From Clostridiales bacterium (lineage in GTDB: Bacteria > Bacillota > Clostridia > Oscillospirales > Oscillospiraceae), in assembly GCA_012729975.1 (NCBI GenBank), contig JAAYBW010000115.1:1-44564 (forward strand): a DNA stretch of 44,564 bases. The letters are read 5' to 3'. Below, piece by piece: positions 1 through 8,706 of the stretch (position 1 is its first letter; each line of letters opens with the position of its first letter). The position numbers and the translations under genes were made by a program. The notes beneath the pieces are model-generated. The model made no database searches and was not told the DNA's origin. It saw only the letters and a list, made by a program, of their open reading frames with translations.

Positions 1-2
1 CT

Positions 3-30
3 TTGAAAAGGATTCGGAATGTAATATAAT
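3..30 (+). promoter_or_regulatory. SigA-type promoter of the M32 carboxypeptidase gene
   Basis: TTGAAA at 3-8 and TATAAT at 25-30 are separated by 16 nt. An inverted repeat AATCAC (28-33) / GTGATT (42-47) overlaps the -10 and start point and could be an operator, though this is only suggestive. The window starts here, so nothing is known of what lies upstream. Confidence 0.6.
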
Positions 31-65
31 CACCTTATTATGTGATTACCGGGAGGATGCTTTGA

Positions 66-1565
66 ATGGAACTAAAGGAACTAATCGAAAGGCTCGACAG
101 GCTACAGGCAAAAAAGAAGGCTTATTCTCACGCTACCGGTATGCTCTATTACGACTCGGTGACCGGCGCGCCGAAAGGCGGAGCCGAAAACAGGGGAAAT
201 ACCCTGGCTGTTTTGTCTGAAACCGTATATGAGCTTTCCGCGGGGGAGAAAACGGGTCAGCTGCTCAGTGAGCTCATTGAAAAGTCGGGAGAACTTTCCC
301 CCGTTACAAAGCGCGCGGTAAACGAGCTTTGGCGGGAATATGAGCGCACTAAAAAGATACCCGAATCGGAATACATAGAGTATCAGATGCTCTTAAACGA
401 AGCGGAAAATGTTTGGCACTCAGCAAAAATTAACAGCGACTTTAAGTCCTTTGCGCCTTATCTCGAAAAGATATTCAATACGAACATCAGGTTTGCGGGG
501 TACTTTGATCCGACGGAAAAACCGTATAACGTGATGCTTGATATGTACGAGCGCGGTCTGAATACCGAAAGATGCGATTTGTTTTTTTCGCAGCTTCGCA
601 AAAAGCTTGTGCCGCTCATAGCGGCCGTAAGTGAAAGCAGCGTTAAGCCGGATAATCTGTTTTTAAAACAGTCATATCCGGTATGGAGACAAAGGCAGCT
701 TTCGGACTGGCTGATGGAGTTTATGGGTTTAAACCGAAATCACTGCGCCATAGGGGAAACAGAGCATCCTTTTACGATTCCTTTTGATAAAACGGACGTG
801 AGGATAACCACACATTACTACGAGCGCGATATGGCAAGCTCGCTTTATTCGGTTATACACGAGGGCGGGCACGCGCTGTACGAACTGCATACTTCGGACG
901 AACTAAAAAACACTTGTCTGGGCAGCGGTGTATCAATGGGTATACACGAAAGCCAGAGCCGTTTTTATGAAAACATAATAGGACGCGGAAGGCCGTTTTG
1001 CGCATTGCTGCTCGGTAAGCTCAGAGAGCTATTTCCTGAGCGGATGAGCGGTGTGACTGAGGACATGCTATACAGCGCGGTGAACATCAGCATGCCGTCG
1101 CTGATACGGATAGAAGCGGACGAACTGACCTACAGTCTTCACGTTATGCTCAGATATGAGTTGGAAAAGGCTGTGGTGGAGGGTTCTCTGACTGTGAGCG
1201 AGCTGCCGGGGGCGTGGAACGATAAAATAAAGGAATATCTGGGGATCGATGTGCCGGATGACGCGAGGGGAGTATTGCAGGACAGCCACTGGTCCGGAGG
1301 ATCGATTGGATATTTTCCGGCTTACGCGCTGGGCAGCGCTTACGGCGCTCAGATGCTCGCGAAGTTGAAAGAAAGCATAGACGTAGACGCGCAGATAGCA
1401 TCAGGCGATATATCACCGATATCGGCGTGGCTGGAGGACAAGATATGGAAACACGGGTCTATGTTTGATCCTGCGCCATTGTTTGAATCCTGCTGCGGTC
1501 CTTTTGACCCGACATATTACACCGATTACCTGACCCGAAAATTTACAGAACTGTATAACTTATAG
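66..1565 (+). CDS. M32 family metallocarboxypeptidase (carboxypeptidase Taq type)
   Basis: Cytosolic zinc carboxypeptidase that removes C-terminal residues from peptides. The zinc motif HEGGH is at residues 265-269, and the family's second motif HESQSRFYENIIGR begins at H294, with E295 the expected third ligand. The 499-aa length is normal for M32 and there is no signal peptide. The ATG at 66 is preceded by GGGAGG at the proper distance and by a clear promoter at 3-30. It appears monocistronic: a strong hairpin follows the stop at once. Together with the M3 and M20 peptidases elsewhere in the window it fits intracellular peptide breakdown. The family call is secure; the physiological substrate is unknown. 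Confidence 0.95.
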   Translation: MELKELIERLDRLQAKKKAYSHATGMLYYDSVTGAPKGGAENRGNTLAVLSETVYELSAGEKTGQLLSELIEKSGELSPVTKRAVNELWREYERTKKIPESEYIEYQMLLNEAENVWHSAKINSDFKSFAPYLEKIFNTNIRFAGYFDPTEKPYNVMLDMYERGLNTERCDLFFSQLRKKLVPLIAAVSESSVKPDNLFLKQSYPVWRQRQLSDWLMEFMGLNRNHCAIGETEHPFTIPFDKTDVRITTHYYERDMASSLYSVIHEGGHALYELHTSDELKNTCLGSGVSMGIHESQSRFYENIIGRGRPFCALLLGKLRELFPERMSGVTEDMLYSAVNISMPSLIRIEADELTYSLHVMLRYELEKAVVEGSLTVSELPGAWNDKIKEYLGIDVPDDARGVLQDSHWSGGSIGYFPAYALGSAYGAQMLAKLKESIDVDAQIASGDISPISAWLEDKIWKHGSMFDPAPLFESCCGPFDPTYYTDYLTRKFTELYNL

Positions 1566-1573
1566 AATATGGC

Positions 1574-1613
1574 AAAAGCTGACTCCGTTTAATTGCGGAG
1601 TCAGCCTTATTAT
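1574..1613. terminator. bidirectional intrinsic terminator
   Basis: A perfect 10-bp stem GCTGACTCCG (1578-1587) / CGGAGTCAGC (1596-1605) with an 8-nt loop sits between two convergent genes. AAAA lies on the left and a CTTATTAT tract on the right, so it can end transcription from both sides. Confidence 0.8.
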
Positions 1614-1630
1614 CGGAAATGAGCGAAAAA

Positions 1631-2113
1631 TTACTTTATAAGTCTGAACTTGCCGATGACAGGAAGATCCTTGCACTTGCCGTTCACTGCGTTTATTATG
1701 CCGATTATGCAAAGCGCAACAATCACAAGCCAGAGAACGATATTTATTATTGTGCCCAGCACGGGTATCCATCCGAGGATAGACATAACGATTCCGGCGG
1801 CAATTTCGAAGAGGAACAAAACAAGCCCCTGATTGGCATGATAACGCGCAAACGGAGACTCCTTGGCTGCAAGAAGCGGGATGAGGAAGAGAATTCCGAT
1901 GTAAGCGAAGACAGCCATTACTTTATTCGCGGCAATATCTTCGGGACGATAGCTTGAACTATAATCGGTTGTGTTATTAATCTCATTAAACTTATCTGTT
2001 ACTTTAGTGGAGAAATCTCCCGCATTCTGTTGGGCAGCTTGAGCGGCACCGCATTGGGGACAGAAATTCTTACCGTCCGGTACCTGTGAACCACAGTTTG
2101 AGCAAAAAGGCAT
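1631..2113 (-). CDS. zinc-ribbon membrane protein, DUF4870-like
   Basis: Small protein of 160 aa with an N-terminal zinc ribbon (CSNCG, then CPQCG about 12 residues later), a polar linker, and a hydrophobic C-terminal half with three likely membrane helices. The segment FARYHANQGLVLFLFE is typical of the DUF4870 (Tic20-like) family. The molecular function is unknown. The open frame begins at 2119, but AGGAGG at 2121-2126 sits only 1 nt from that ATG and 7 nt from the ATG at 2113, so 2113 is the better start. It has its own promoter, divergent from the ABC importer operon. Confidence 0.8.
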   Translation of the reverse strand: MPFCSNCGSQVPDGKNFCPQCGAAQAAQQNAGDFSTKVTDKFNEINNTTDYSSSYRPEDIAANKVMAVFAYIGILFLIPLLAAKESPFARYHANQGLVLFLFEIAAGIVMSILGWIPVLGTIINIVLWLVIVALCIIGIINAVNGKCKDLPVIGKFRLIK

Positions 2114-2154
2114 ATGCATTTCCTCCTAATTCTTTATTGGATAAAGGTAATGTA

Positions 2155-2183
2155 ATAATAGCAGATATACTGTTAGTGTTCAA
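2155..2183 (-). promoter_or_regulatory. SigA-type promoter of the zinc-ribbon protein
   Basis: On the minus strand, TTGAAC (2178-2183) and TATTAT (2155-2160) are separated by 17 nt, about 40 nt before the start codon. Confidence 0.6.
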
Positions 2184-2218
2184 TAGAAAATAAGAAAAGA
2201 TAAGAAGGAGAGCGGATA

Positions 2219-2247
2219 TTGTCAAAGATGAGATTATAATATATACT
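2219..2247 (+). promoter_or_regulatory. SigA-type promoter of the BMP-type ABC importer operon
   Basis: TTGTCA (2219-2224), 17-nt spacer, TATACT (2242-2247). The leader to the TTG start at 2302 is only about 50 nt, too short for a purine riboswitch, and none is seen. Confidence 0.6.
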
Positions 2248-2301
2248 TAAGCATCCGAAAGAATCGGACAGACAGCTCGCTGAGGGAACGGAGGCTGCTA
2301 T

Positions 2302-3855
2302 TTGGCGGATGAACTAAACGCGATTAAGCTTGTTGATATTACAAAAAGCTTCGGAAACGTTGTTGCCAACAACCGCATCTCGCTGGACGTGAGAAAAGGT
2401 GAGATACTTGCTTTGCTCGGAGAAAACGGCAGCGGCAAAACCACGCTCATGAATATACTTTCGGGTATATATTTTCCCGACGGCGGACGGATATATGTAA
2501 GCGGAAGAGAAGTGACTATACGCTCTCCGAAAGAAGCGTTTGAACTGGGTATAGGGATGATACACCAGCACTTTAAGCTTATCGACGTGCTGACCGCGGC
2601 GGAGAACATTGTGCTCGGTCTGCCGGGCAGTGTCGGCATTAACAGGAAGGCTCTGTTCGCCGAGATAAAAGAGCTGGCCTCTCGTTATGGATTTGAAATA
2701 GATACCGGTAAGAAAATATACGACATGTCGGTATCCGAAAAGCAGACCGTTGAGATAATCAAGGTGCTCTACAGAGGTGCCGACATACTGATATTAGACG
2801 AACCTACCGCCGTGCTGACACCGCAGGAGACCGAAAAGCTTTTCAATGTGCTTCGCAATATGAAAGCAGACGGCAAGGCCATTATCATCATTACCCATAA
2901 GCTCAACGAGGTGCTTGCGGTATCCGACCGCGTATCGATTTTACGCAAAGGGGAATCGGTCGGTACGGTAGATACGGCAAAAACCACGCAGCAGGAGCTT
3001 ACCGATCTCATGGTAGGGCGTCGCGTGAGCCTGGAGATAGATCGGCCGCAGCCTGATGAAAACGCGGTTGAATGCCTTAAAATTGTAGATCTAACCTGCA
3101 AGAGCCCTGAGGGCCACAGAGTGCTCGACAGCGTTAGCTTTTCGCTTTATTCAGGAGAGATACTGGGCATTGCGGGTATTGCCGGAAGCGGGCAGAGGGA
3201 GCTTTGCGAGTCGATAGCAGGCCTGTATCCGGTACATGGAGGAGCGATTCTCTGCCGGGTACAGTCGCAGGATGGGGACTACAGAGAGAATATTGTAGGT
3301 ATGAAGCCTACCGAGATAATTAAAAGGGGAGTTGCAATGGCATTCGTCCCCGAGGACAGGCTTGGCATGGGCCTTGTGGCCTCGATGGATATGACTGACA
3401 ACATGATGCTCAAGAGTTATCGCAGCGGCAAAGGTATATTTACGGACAGAAAGACACCGCGCGCGATGGCTGAAAATCTCATTAAACGTCTGGATATCGT
3501 AACGCCCGGCGTTTCAACTCCGGTAAGGCTTCTTTCAGGCGGAAACGTTCAGAAAGTGCTTGTAGGGCGTGAGATCGCTTCAAGTCCTTCGGTTCTTGTG
3601 GTTGCATATCCGGTGCGCGGTCTTGACATAAATTCATCATATACGATATACGACCTGCTAAACGAGCAGAAAAAGAAAGGCGTTGCCGTGCTGTTCATAG
3701 GGGAGGATCTTGACGTTCTTATGGAGCTCTGCGATCGTGTAATGGTTCTATGCGGCGGCAGAGTGACCGGAATAGTTGATCCGAAAAGCACAACAAAGGA
3801 GCAGATTGGGCTGCTTATGGCAGGAGCGGGCTCGGGAAAGGCGGCGAGCAGCTGA
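2302..3855 (+). CDS. ABC importer ATPase, BMP/nucleoside family (NupO-like)
   Basis: Twin-cassette ATPase, 517 aa, that powers a BMP-type (basic membrane protein) importer; relatives carry purine nucleosides. Cassette 1 has Walker A GENGSGKTT at residue 40 and Walker B ILILDEPT with D166/E167. Cassette 2 has the family's usual lysine-free P-loop (GIAGSGQREL) and a normal signature LLSGGNVQK. Cassette 1 has SVSEKQ in the signature position and cassette 2 has AYPVRGLD where AQPTRGLD is usual. The start is TTG at 2302 with GGAGG at 2290-2294, 7 nt upstream. The stop overlaps the next ATG (TGATG), so it is translationally coupled to the permeases. The neighbouring xpt favours a purine substrate, which is inference. 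Confidence 0.9.
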   Translation: MADELNAIKLVDITKSFGNVVANNRISLDVRKGEILALLGENGSGKTTLMNILSGIYFPDGGRIYVSGREVTIRSPKEAFELGIGMIHQHFKLIDVLTAAENIVLGLPGSVGINRKALFAEIKELASRYGFEIDTGKKIYDMSVSEKQTVEIIKVLYRGADILILDEPTAVLTPQETEKLFNVLRNMKADGKAIIIITHKLNEVLAVSDRVSILRKGESVGTVDTAKTTQQELTDLMVGRRVSLEIDRPQPDENAVECLKIVDLTCKSPEGHRVLDSVSFSLYSGEILGIAGIAGSGQRELCESIAGLYPVHGGAILCRVQSQDGDYRENIVGMKPTEIIKRGVAMAFVPEDRLGMGLVASMDMTDNMMLKSYRSGKGIFTDRKTPRAMAENLIKRLDIVTPGVSTPVRLLSGGNVQKVLVGREIASSPSVLVVAYPVRGLDINSSYTIYDLLNEQKKKGVAVLFIGEDLDVLMELCDRVMVLCGGRVTGIVDPKSTTKEQIGLLMAGAGSGKAASS

Positions 3856-4976
3856 TGGGAGCGAATTCTGAAAAAACAAAACGCGTCCTTTCGCATGCAG
3901 AACCGCTGGTACGTCTGGCAAAACGCAGCGATATGCCGGCTTCAAAAGCCTGGGCTATACGCGTGGCGTCGATAGTTGCGGCGCTTGCCATAGGCGCGGT
4001 GCTTATTGTGGCGCTCGGGCATAACCCCTTTTCTGTTTACGCCGATATGGTGAAGGGTTCGTTTTTTACAAAGACCTCGAGAGTTGAGACGATAAAGATA
4101 GCGATTCCTCTTCTGGGCGCCGCGCTGGCGATAACGCCCGCGTTCAAGATGAAGTTCTGGAACATCGGAGCGGAGGGTCAAATACTGGCCGGAGCGATAG
4201 CGGCCACATATGTCGCGCTGTTCTGGATTGACAAAATGCCCAGACCCGTACTTATTCTCGTGATGTTTATCGCAGGCGCTGCGGCCGGAGGCATATGGGG
4301 AGTTATACCGGCATTGTTCAAAGCCAAATGGGGAATAAACGAGACCCTGTTTACGCTGATGTTCAATTATATCGTGTTAGGCTTTGTTCGTTACCTGCAA
4401 AACGGCCCGTGGAGAGCACCGGCTTCAAGTTTTCCGCAAATCGCGATGATCGGTTTTCAGTCACGTCTGCCGAAGGTGTTTGGAGTTCACATAGGCTGGA
4501 TTATTATTCTGGCGATAACCGTTGCTATGTTCTTTTATCTTAAATACGCAAAACAGGGTTATGAAATATCGGTAGTGGGCGAATCGGTGAAAACCGCGCA
4601 GTACGCTGGCATGAACGTCGGGTGGATAATAATCCGAACCATGTTCATCTCGGGCGCGATAGCCGGAATCGCCGGATTTCTCATCGTGTCGGGCGAGGAT
4701 TTTACGCTGAGCGAGTCAACGGCGGGCGGAGTCGGGTTCACGGCAATAACGGTGGCTTGGCTTTCCAGGCTTAATCCCTTCGTGATGGTATTTATATCTA
4801 TGTTTCTTGCCACATTATCCAAGGGATCAAACACGATACAAACAAACTTCAAGATACCTGCTTCAGCGGCGGAGGTTTTAACCGGCATTATACTCTTCTG
4901 CATGCTCGGCTGCGAATTTTTTATTAATTATAAACTGATATTCAGGCACAGAAAGGGAGATGAAGCCGGTGTATAA
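3855..4976 (+). CDS. BMP-family ABC importer permease 1 (NupP-like)
   Basis: Integral membrane subunit, 373 aa, with about nine to ten hydrophobic segments after a roughly 30-residue polar N-terminus. Family sequence features include MKFWNIGAEGQILAGAI and GYEISVVGESVKTAQYAGM, the latter resembling the cytoplasmic loop that docks to the ATPase. The ATG overlaps the ATPase stop codon. It probably pairs with the second permease (next gene) as a heterodimer, as in NupP-NupQ. Substrate by family and context: purine nucleosides or a related compound. Confidence 0.9.
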   Translation: MGANSEKTKRVLSHAEPLVRLAKRSDMPASKAWAIRVASIVAALAIGAVLIVALGHNPFSVYADMVKGSFFTKTSRVETIKIAIPLLGAALAITPAFKMKFWNIGAEGQILAGAIAATYVALFWIDKMPRPVLILVMFIAGAAAGGIWGVIPALFKAKWGINETLFTLMFNYIVLGFVRYLQNGPWRAPASSFPQIAMIGFQSRLPKVFGVHIGWIIILAITVAMFFYLKYAKQGYEISVVGESVKTAQYAGMNVGWIIIRTMFISGAIAGIAGFLIVSGEDFTLSESTAGGVGFTAITVAWLSRLNPFVMVFISMFLATLSKGSNTIQTNFKIPASAAEVLTGIILFCMLGCEFFINYKLIFRHRKGDEAGV

Positions 4977-5949
4977 GTTTATTCAGTTTATCTGCGCTAC
5001 AATACTGGCCGGAACTCCGTTCCTATATGGCACCGTGGGTGAGATACTGACCGAAAAATCCGGCAATCTCAATCTCGGCGTTGAAGGCATGATGTTCATG
5101 GGCGGTATTGCGGGCCTCGCCGGCGCTTTTTACTACGAAAAGTTCACGGCAGTACCGATCGGCGGCATCGCGGCGCTTATAGCCGTTGTGTGCGCGTTTT
5201 GTTGTGCCGCGCTCGGAGCGCTTATATACTGCTTTCTGACTATTACTCTTCGCGCGAACCAAAACGTTACGGGCCTTGCGCTGACTATATTCGGTACGGG
5301 CTTCGGAAATTTCTTCGGTGAGGTATTGAGCAGCAGAGCCGGGGGATACGTAGCCGTCAGCGCGGCGACCAAAGCGGTATTCAACGGTAATGTTCCTGTG
5401 CTTTCCTCCATACCTACGGTCGGGAAGCTGCTGTTTTCATATAATTTCGCTGTTTATCTGGCCGTGATAGTGGCAATAGCGATAGCTTTATTTCTAAACA
5501 GAACACGCAAGGGACTTTCCCTGCGCGCGGTGGGTGAAAACCCCGCGACCGCGGACGCGGCGGGAATTAACGTGACGCTTTACAAATACCTCGCAACCTG
5601 CATAGGCGGTGGTATCTGCGGAATCGGCGGAATGTATATTGTAATGGTGACCTGCTCGGGCGTATGGGTGAATAACTGCATAAGCGGCTACGGATGGATA
5701 GCGGTGGCACTGGTAATATTCGTGACATGGAGTCCCTGGCGCGCTCTTATCGGCTCGTTCATTTTCGGCGGACTGTCGGTGCTAAGGTATTACCTGCACC
5801 TGGGTTTGAACAACGCGCAGTCGCAGCTGTACGACGTGGTTCCCTACGCGGCAACCGTAATAGTGCTTATAATAACGGGGATAAGACAGTCGCGGGAGCA
5901 CGCCATACCGGCAAGCTGCGGAGAGAATTATTTCCGGGAGGAAAGATAG
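4969..5949 (+). CDS. BMP-family ABC importer permease 2 (NupQ-like)
   Basis: Second membrane subunit, about 326 aa. It contains the hallmark LTEKSGNLNLGVEGMMFMGG near the N-terminus and GLSLRAVGENPATADAAGI in the ATPase-docking loop. An ATG lies at 4960, but GGGAG (4955-4959) abuts it. The same ribosome site is 9 nt from the in-frame GTG at 4969, which I prefer, giving VYKFIQF as the N-terminus. It overlaps the first permease's end by 8 nt. Last gene of the operon, followed by a strong hairpin. Confidence 0.88.
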   Translation: MYKFIQFICATILAGTPFLYGTVGEILTEKSGNLNLGVEGMMFMGGIAGLAGAFYYEKFTAVPIGGIAALIAVVCAFCCAALGALIYCFLTITLRANQNVTGLALTIFGTGFGNFFGEVLSSRAGGYVAVSAATKAVFNGNVPVLSSIPTVGKLLFSYNFAVYLAVIVAIAIALFLNRTRKGLSLRAVGENPATADAAGINVTLYKYLATCIGGGICGIGGMYIVMVTCSGVWVNNCISGYGWIAVALVIFVTWSPWRALIGSFIFGGLSVLRYYLHLGLNNAQSQLYDVVPYAATVIVLIITGIRQSREHAIPASCGENYFREER

Positions 5950-5963
5950 CTTTAACAGTTATA

Positions 5964-6003
5964 AAAAGTTAAGCGGAGGGCTGTGCGAGCCCTCCGCTTC
6001 AGT
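5964..6003. terminator. bidirectional intrinsic terminator
   Basis: A perfect 12-bp stem AAGCGGAGGGCT (5971-5982) / AGCCCTCCGCTT (5988-5999) with a 5-nt loop lies between the convergent permease and xpt genes. The T-rich tail is best on the minus strand (AACTTTTTAT), so it mainly ends the xpt transcript. Confidence 0.8.
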
Positions 6004-6016
6004 TATATAGAGTTGA

Positions 6017-6586
6017 TTACTTTCTGAAAACAATACCGTTATCCGTTGACTCGATGAGTGCAAGCGACTCAAGGTGTATGCCGGAAGCGCGGAGCTTGTC
6101 TCCTCCCGACTGAAAACACTTCTCGACCGCGATACCGACGCCCACCAGAGAAGCGCCTGCCTGGTTAACGATTGATATAAGGCCGCTTGCGGCTTCTCCG
6201 TTTGCAAGAAAATCATCGATTATCAGCACGCGATCAGAGGGCGAAATGTATTTTTTGTTCACCGTAATCTCCGAGACGCTTCCATGTGTAAAAGAGACCA
6301 CCGACGCGGTGTAAACATCCTTATCCATGTTCCTCGCGCCCGCTTTTTTCGCGAATACGACGGGAACCTCGAAAAACTGAGCGGTTACACAGGCGATGCC
6401 TATTCCGGATGCTTCTATGGTCAATATGAGACTGACGTTATCTGAACTGAAAAGGCGGAAAAACTCGGCTCCCATCTCTCTGTAAAGGCACCAGTCAAGT
6501 CTGTGATTTAAAAAGCCGTCTACTTTAACTATACCGCCCGGCCGAACCTCGCCGTTCTCGCGGATCATGTCTTCAAGATACTTCAT
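6017..6586 (-). CDS. xpt: xanthine phosphoribosyltransferase
   Basis: Cytosolic salvage enzyme that converts xanthine and PRPP to XMP. The 189-aa length and sequence track Bacillus Xpt closely: VKVDGFLNHRLD near residues 21-31, TIEASGIG at 56-63, and the PRPP-binding loop VLIIDDFLANGEAA at 120-133. Its ATG overlaps the stop of the upstream BMP-like gene by 4 nt, so the two are one transcription and translation unit. No purine riboswitch precedes the operon, unlike the classical xpt-pbuX arrangement. Next to a BMP importer it points to uptake and salvage of purines. Confidence 0.96.
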   Translation of the reverse strand: MKYLEDMIRENGEVRPGGIVKVDGFLNHRLDWCLYREMGAEFFRLFSSDNVSLILTIEASGIGIACVTAQFFEVPVVFAKKAGARNMDKDVYTASVVSFTHGSVSEITVNKKYISPSDRVLIIDDFLANGEAASGLISIVNQAGASLVGVGIAVEKCFQSGGDKLRASGIHLESLALIESTDNGIVFRK

Positions 6587-8535
6587 GCGCTCGGATTCCT
6601 TTCGGATTTACCGCGGAAGCCCGCGGAGCTGCTGTTATCGGCTATAACGGAGCTTTCGTGCCAGTGAATTCGCTGGATTTCGATAAGAGTAGGCAGATAG
6701 TTGTGTTCAAAGCGCAGGATACCCTTCGTGTCGTACACAGGTCCCTCAAAGGGGTTAAGTAAACCTTGCTTTATAAGGTTTCTGAAGGTGCGAATCAAAC
6801 GGCATGTGGAGTTACCGATAGCCTGATCATTTGTGAAGAGATCCATTATACCTGTTGAAAGGCCCCATCCGAAATGTATCGGATTACCCCCGATATGCTG
6901 GCTTTCAAGAAGGCTTGTGCGGCCGATTATTGCATCGGAGATGACCTTGTCGTAAAAAGGCTCCCAGTCGAAAATTGCGGCGCCCATGGACTCGATAGGA
7001 TAACCGCTTTTTTTATCGAGTCGGTATATCTGAGCAAAAACCTCGGGAAACGCCTTCCTTTCAAGCGGGTTATCGGGAGAGTGGCGGCAGAAGGCCATGT
7101 CGGAGCCGTTTTCGGCGAAATATTTCCTGCCGTCGGTGTGTTCCTGCCAGTCATTAATGCCCTTTAAGCGGAACTCAAGAACCTTAGCGCGCGGATTAAT
7201 GAGTTTTGCGCCGAGAGCAAAAGCATTAATATCATATGTTGGCGAGTGCCTGAATGAAGCGGTGCTCATATATCCGAGAATACCGGTCTCGCTTTGAGCA
7301 GCAGCAAGAATACCGTACAGAAAATCCGCATCGTATTCCTTGCAAAAGTAGGTGTTGAGATTTTTACCTTCGCGGGCTAAATCGCAGTTGAGGACGATCA
7401 TCGAAGGGTTTTCAAGAGCGATGCGCAGAGCGGCTGCTGATTGAGTCGGGGAGGTTGCAAAGAGTATTGCGGGTTCCTTTTTCGCCAGCGCGGCTAAATC
7501 CTCGTATATACCGCCCGGGCCTTCACCGACGTTATATGCGCGATCTGTTATTAGTTTGGATCCGAGTCTGCGTTCTATCCGGTCGATCGCGACCGAGTGC
7601 CATCTGGTCCAGACATAAGTCTCGGGGGTTTTATCAAAGGCAAAGGCGACGCTCAGCGTGGATTGCTTTGCCCTTGCCTTTTTGTCGCTTGGTGCGATCT
7701 CGCGGTCTGAAATCTCGACAGTATCGCGGGAACGCATACCCGCGGCGACCAGAAGCTGCGGATACATGCGCTTTATGTTGCTTTGAAGCTCCCTGGCAGC
7801 GACCTTCCACGGAAAACCGAATATATCGATATATACGTTCAGCGCGTCACCGGTAGTTACGCCGGGGGTGTCGAGACCAACCCTTTTGTAAGCGGCTCGA
7901 AAGGTCCTGTGGATCTGGTTTATAAAGCTCTCGATATCCAAGCCGATTTCCGGATGCTCAGAAAGGAAGTTCTGCGACTTTTTGACAAGATATTTAAAGC
8001 GTCCCTTTTTAGAAAACCATAGATTATCAAAAAACAGGCGTTTGTCATAATCCAGAAATTCGTAGTAAATAGAAATTTCCGTGTTGCTTTCATCGCGCTC
8101 GGGAATGAGCCGGATTACGTCGGCGTTTATGGAGGCCGCACCGACATAATTCAGTATTGATACTCGTTTGTTTCCCTCAAGCACATAGTAGCGGTTTATA
8201 TACTCGTAAACTTTGATGGACTCGCGGATACCTTCCTGAAGCTGGCTGGCGTAAACATTTCGCCACTTAGCCGCAAACTCCGTGTCCTCCGCAAGAAGCG
8301 GCATCCAATTGGCCGCGAAGGAATTGCTGCGCGCGGCCGTACGTGTGCCGATGATCTTGCGCAGCGGTATCTCGTGGTTGCCGAGTTTAATCTCTCCGAG
8401 AATTTCGACTCCTCTGAGCCTGTCATCGAGCACGGGAAGATAGCCTTTGGTCTCGTCGTCTTCATGCTCGGAGAGATATTTTCTGCCGAGTTTTCTGGCG
8501 TTTAGGTAAGCGGTTTTGCTGACCTGATCAGGCAT
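6583..8535 (-). CDS. cytoplasmic ParB-like / BMP-like fusion protein, candidate purine sensor
   Basis: About 650 aa with no signal peptide or lipobox. The N-terminal part (about residues 40-150) resembles a ParB/sulfiredoxin-type fold: I-x-L-x-x-I, then FAANWMPLL, FAAKW, then EGIRESIKVYEYINRYYVLEGNKRVS at about 101-126. A middle helical region follows. Residues about 295-640 look like the BMP ligand-binding domain: PFEGPVYDTKG mirrors VFDGPLYDKDG of the BMP lipoprotein encoded just upstream. An open GTG lies at 8544, but GGGGG at 8545-8549 is 9 nt from the ATG at 8535, which I use. It is coupled to xpt by a 4-nt overlap. A cytosolic BMP domain cannot be an importer's binding protein, so sensing a purine or nucleoside is a reasonable guess, not shown. 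Confidence 0.8.
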   Translation of the reverse strand: MPDQVSKTAYLNARKLGRKYLSEHEDDETKGYLPVLDDRLRGVEILGEIKLGNHEIPLRKIIGTRTAARSNSFAANWMPLLAEDTEFAAKWRNVYASQLQEGIRESIKVYEYINRYYVLEGNKRVSILNYVGAASINADVIRLIPERDESNTEISIYYEFLDYDKRLFFDNLWFSKKGRFKYLVKKSQNFLSEHPEIGLDIESFINQIHRTFRAAYKRVGLDTPGVTTGDALNVYIDIFGFPWKVAARELQSNIKRMYPQLLVAAGMRSRDTVEISDREIAPSDKKARAKQSTLSVAFAFDKTPETYVWTRWHSVAIDRIERRLGSKLITDRAYNVGEGPGGIYEDLAALAKKEPAILFATSPTQSAAALRIALENPSMIVLNCDLAREGKNLNTYFCKEYDADFLYGILAAAQSETGILGYMSTASFRHSPTYDINAFALGAKLINPRAKVLEFRLKGINDWQEHTDGRKYFAENGSDMAFCRHSPDNPLERKAFPEVFAQIYRLDKKSGYPIESMGAAIFDWEPFYDKVISDAIIGRTSLLESQHIGGNPIHFGWGLSTGIMDLFTNDQAIGNSTCRLIRTFRNLIKQGLLNPFEGPVYDTKGILRFEHNYLPTLIEIQRIHWHESSVIADNSSSAGFRGKSERNPSA

Positions 8536-8561
8536 GTTGTCCACCCCCGATGTTTTTCGCT

Positions 8562-8590
8562 ATTTTATCACCGAGCATATAATTTTACAA
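8562..8590 (-). promoter_or_regulatory. SigA-type promoter of the BMP-like fusion/xpt operon
   Basis: Minus strand TTGTAA (8585-8590), 17-nt spacer, TAAAAT (8562-8567). The leader is only about 20 nt, so control by a riboswitch or attenuator is excluded and any regulation must act at the promoter. Confidence 0.6.
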
Positions 8591-8644
8591 GTGCGCCGAC
8601 GTCCTGCAGAGGATTTTGGAAATCCGAGCACATATGTGTAAGTA

Positions 8645-8680
8645 CTAAAAAACCCGGAGACTGTTGCCTCCGGGTTTGAT
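8645..8680 (-). terminator. intrinsic terminator of the BMP lipoprotein gene
   Basis: Minus-strand hairpin with arms AACCCGGAG (8651-8659) / CTCCGGGTT (8668-8676), followed on that strand by a T run, about 30 nt after the stop codon. Confidence 0.85.
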
Positions 8681-8706
8681 AAAGAGATGTATCGTGAAGA
8701 AAATGA

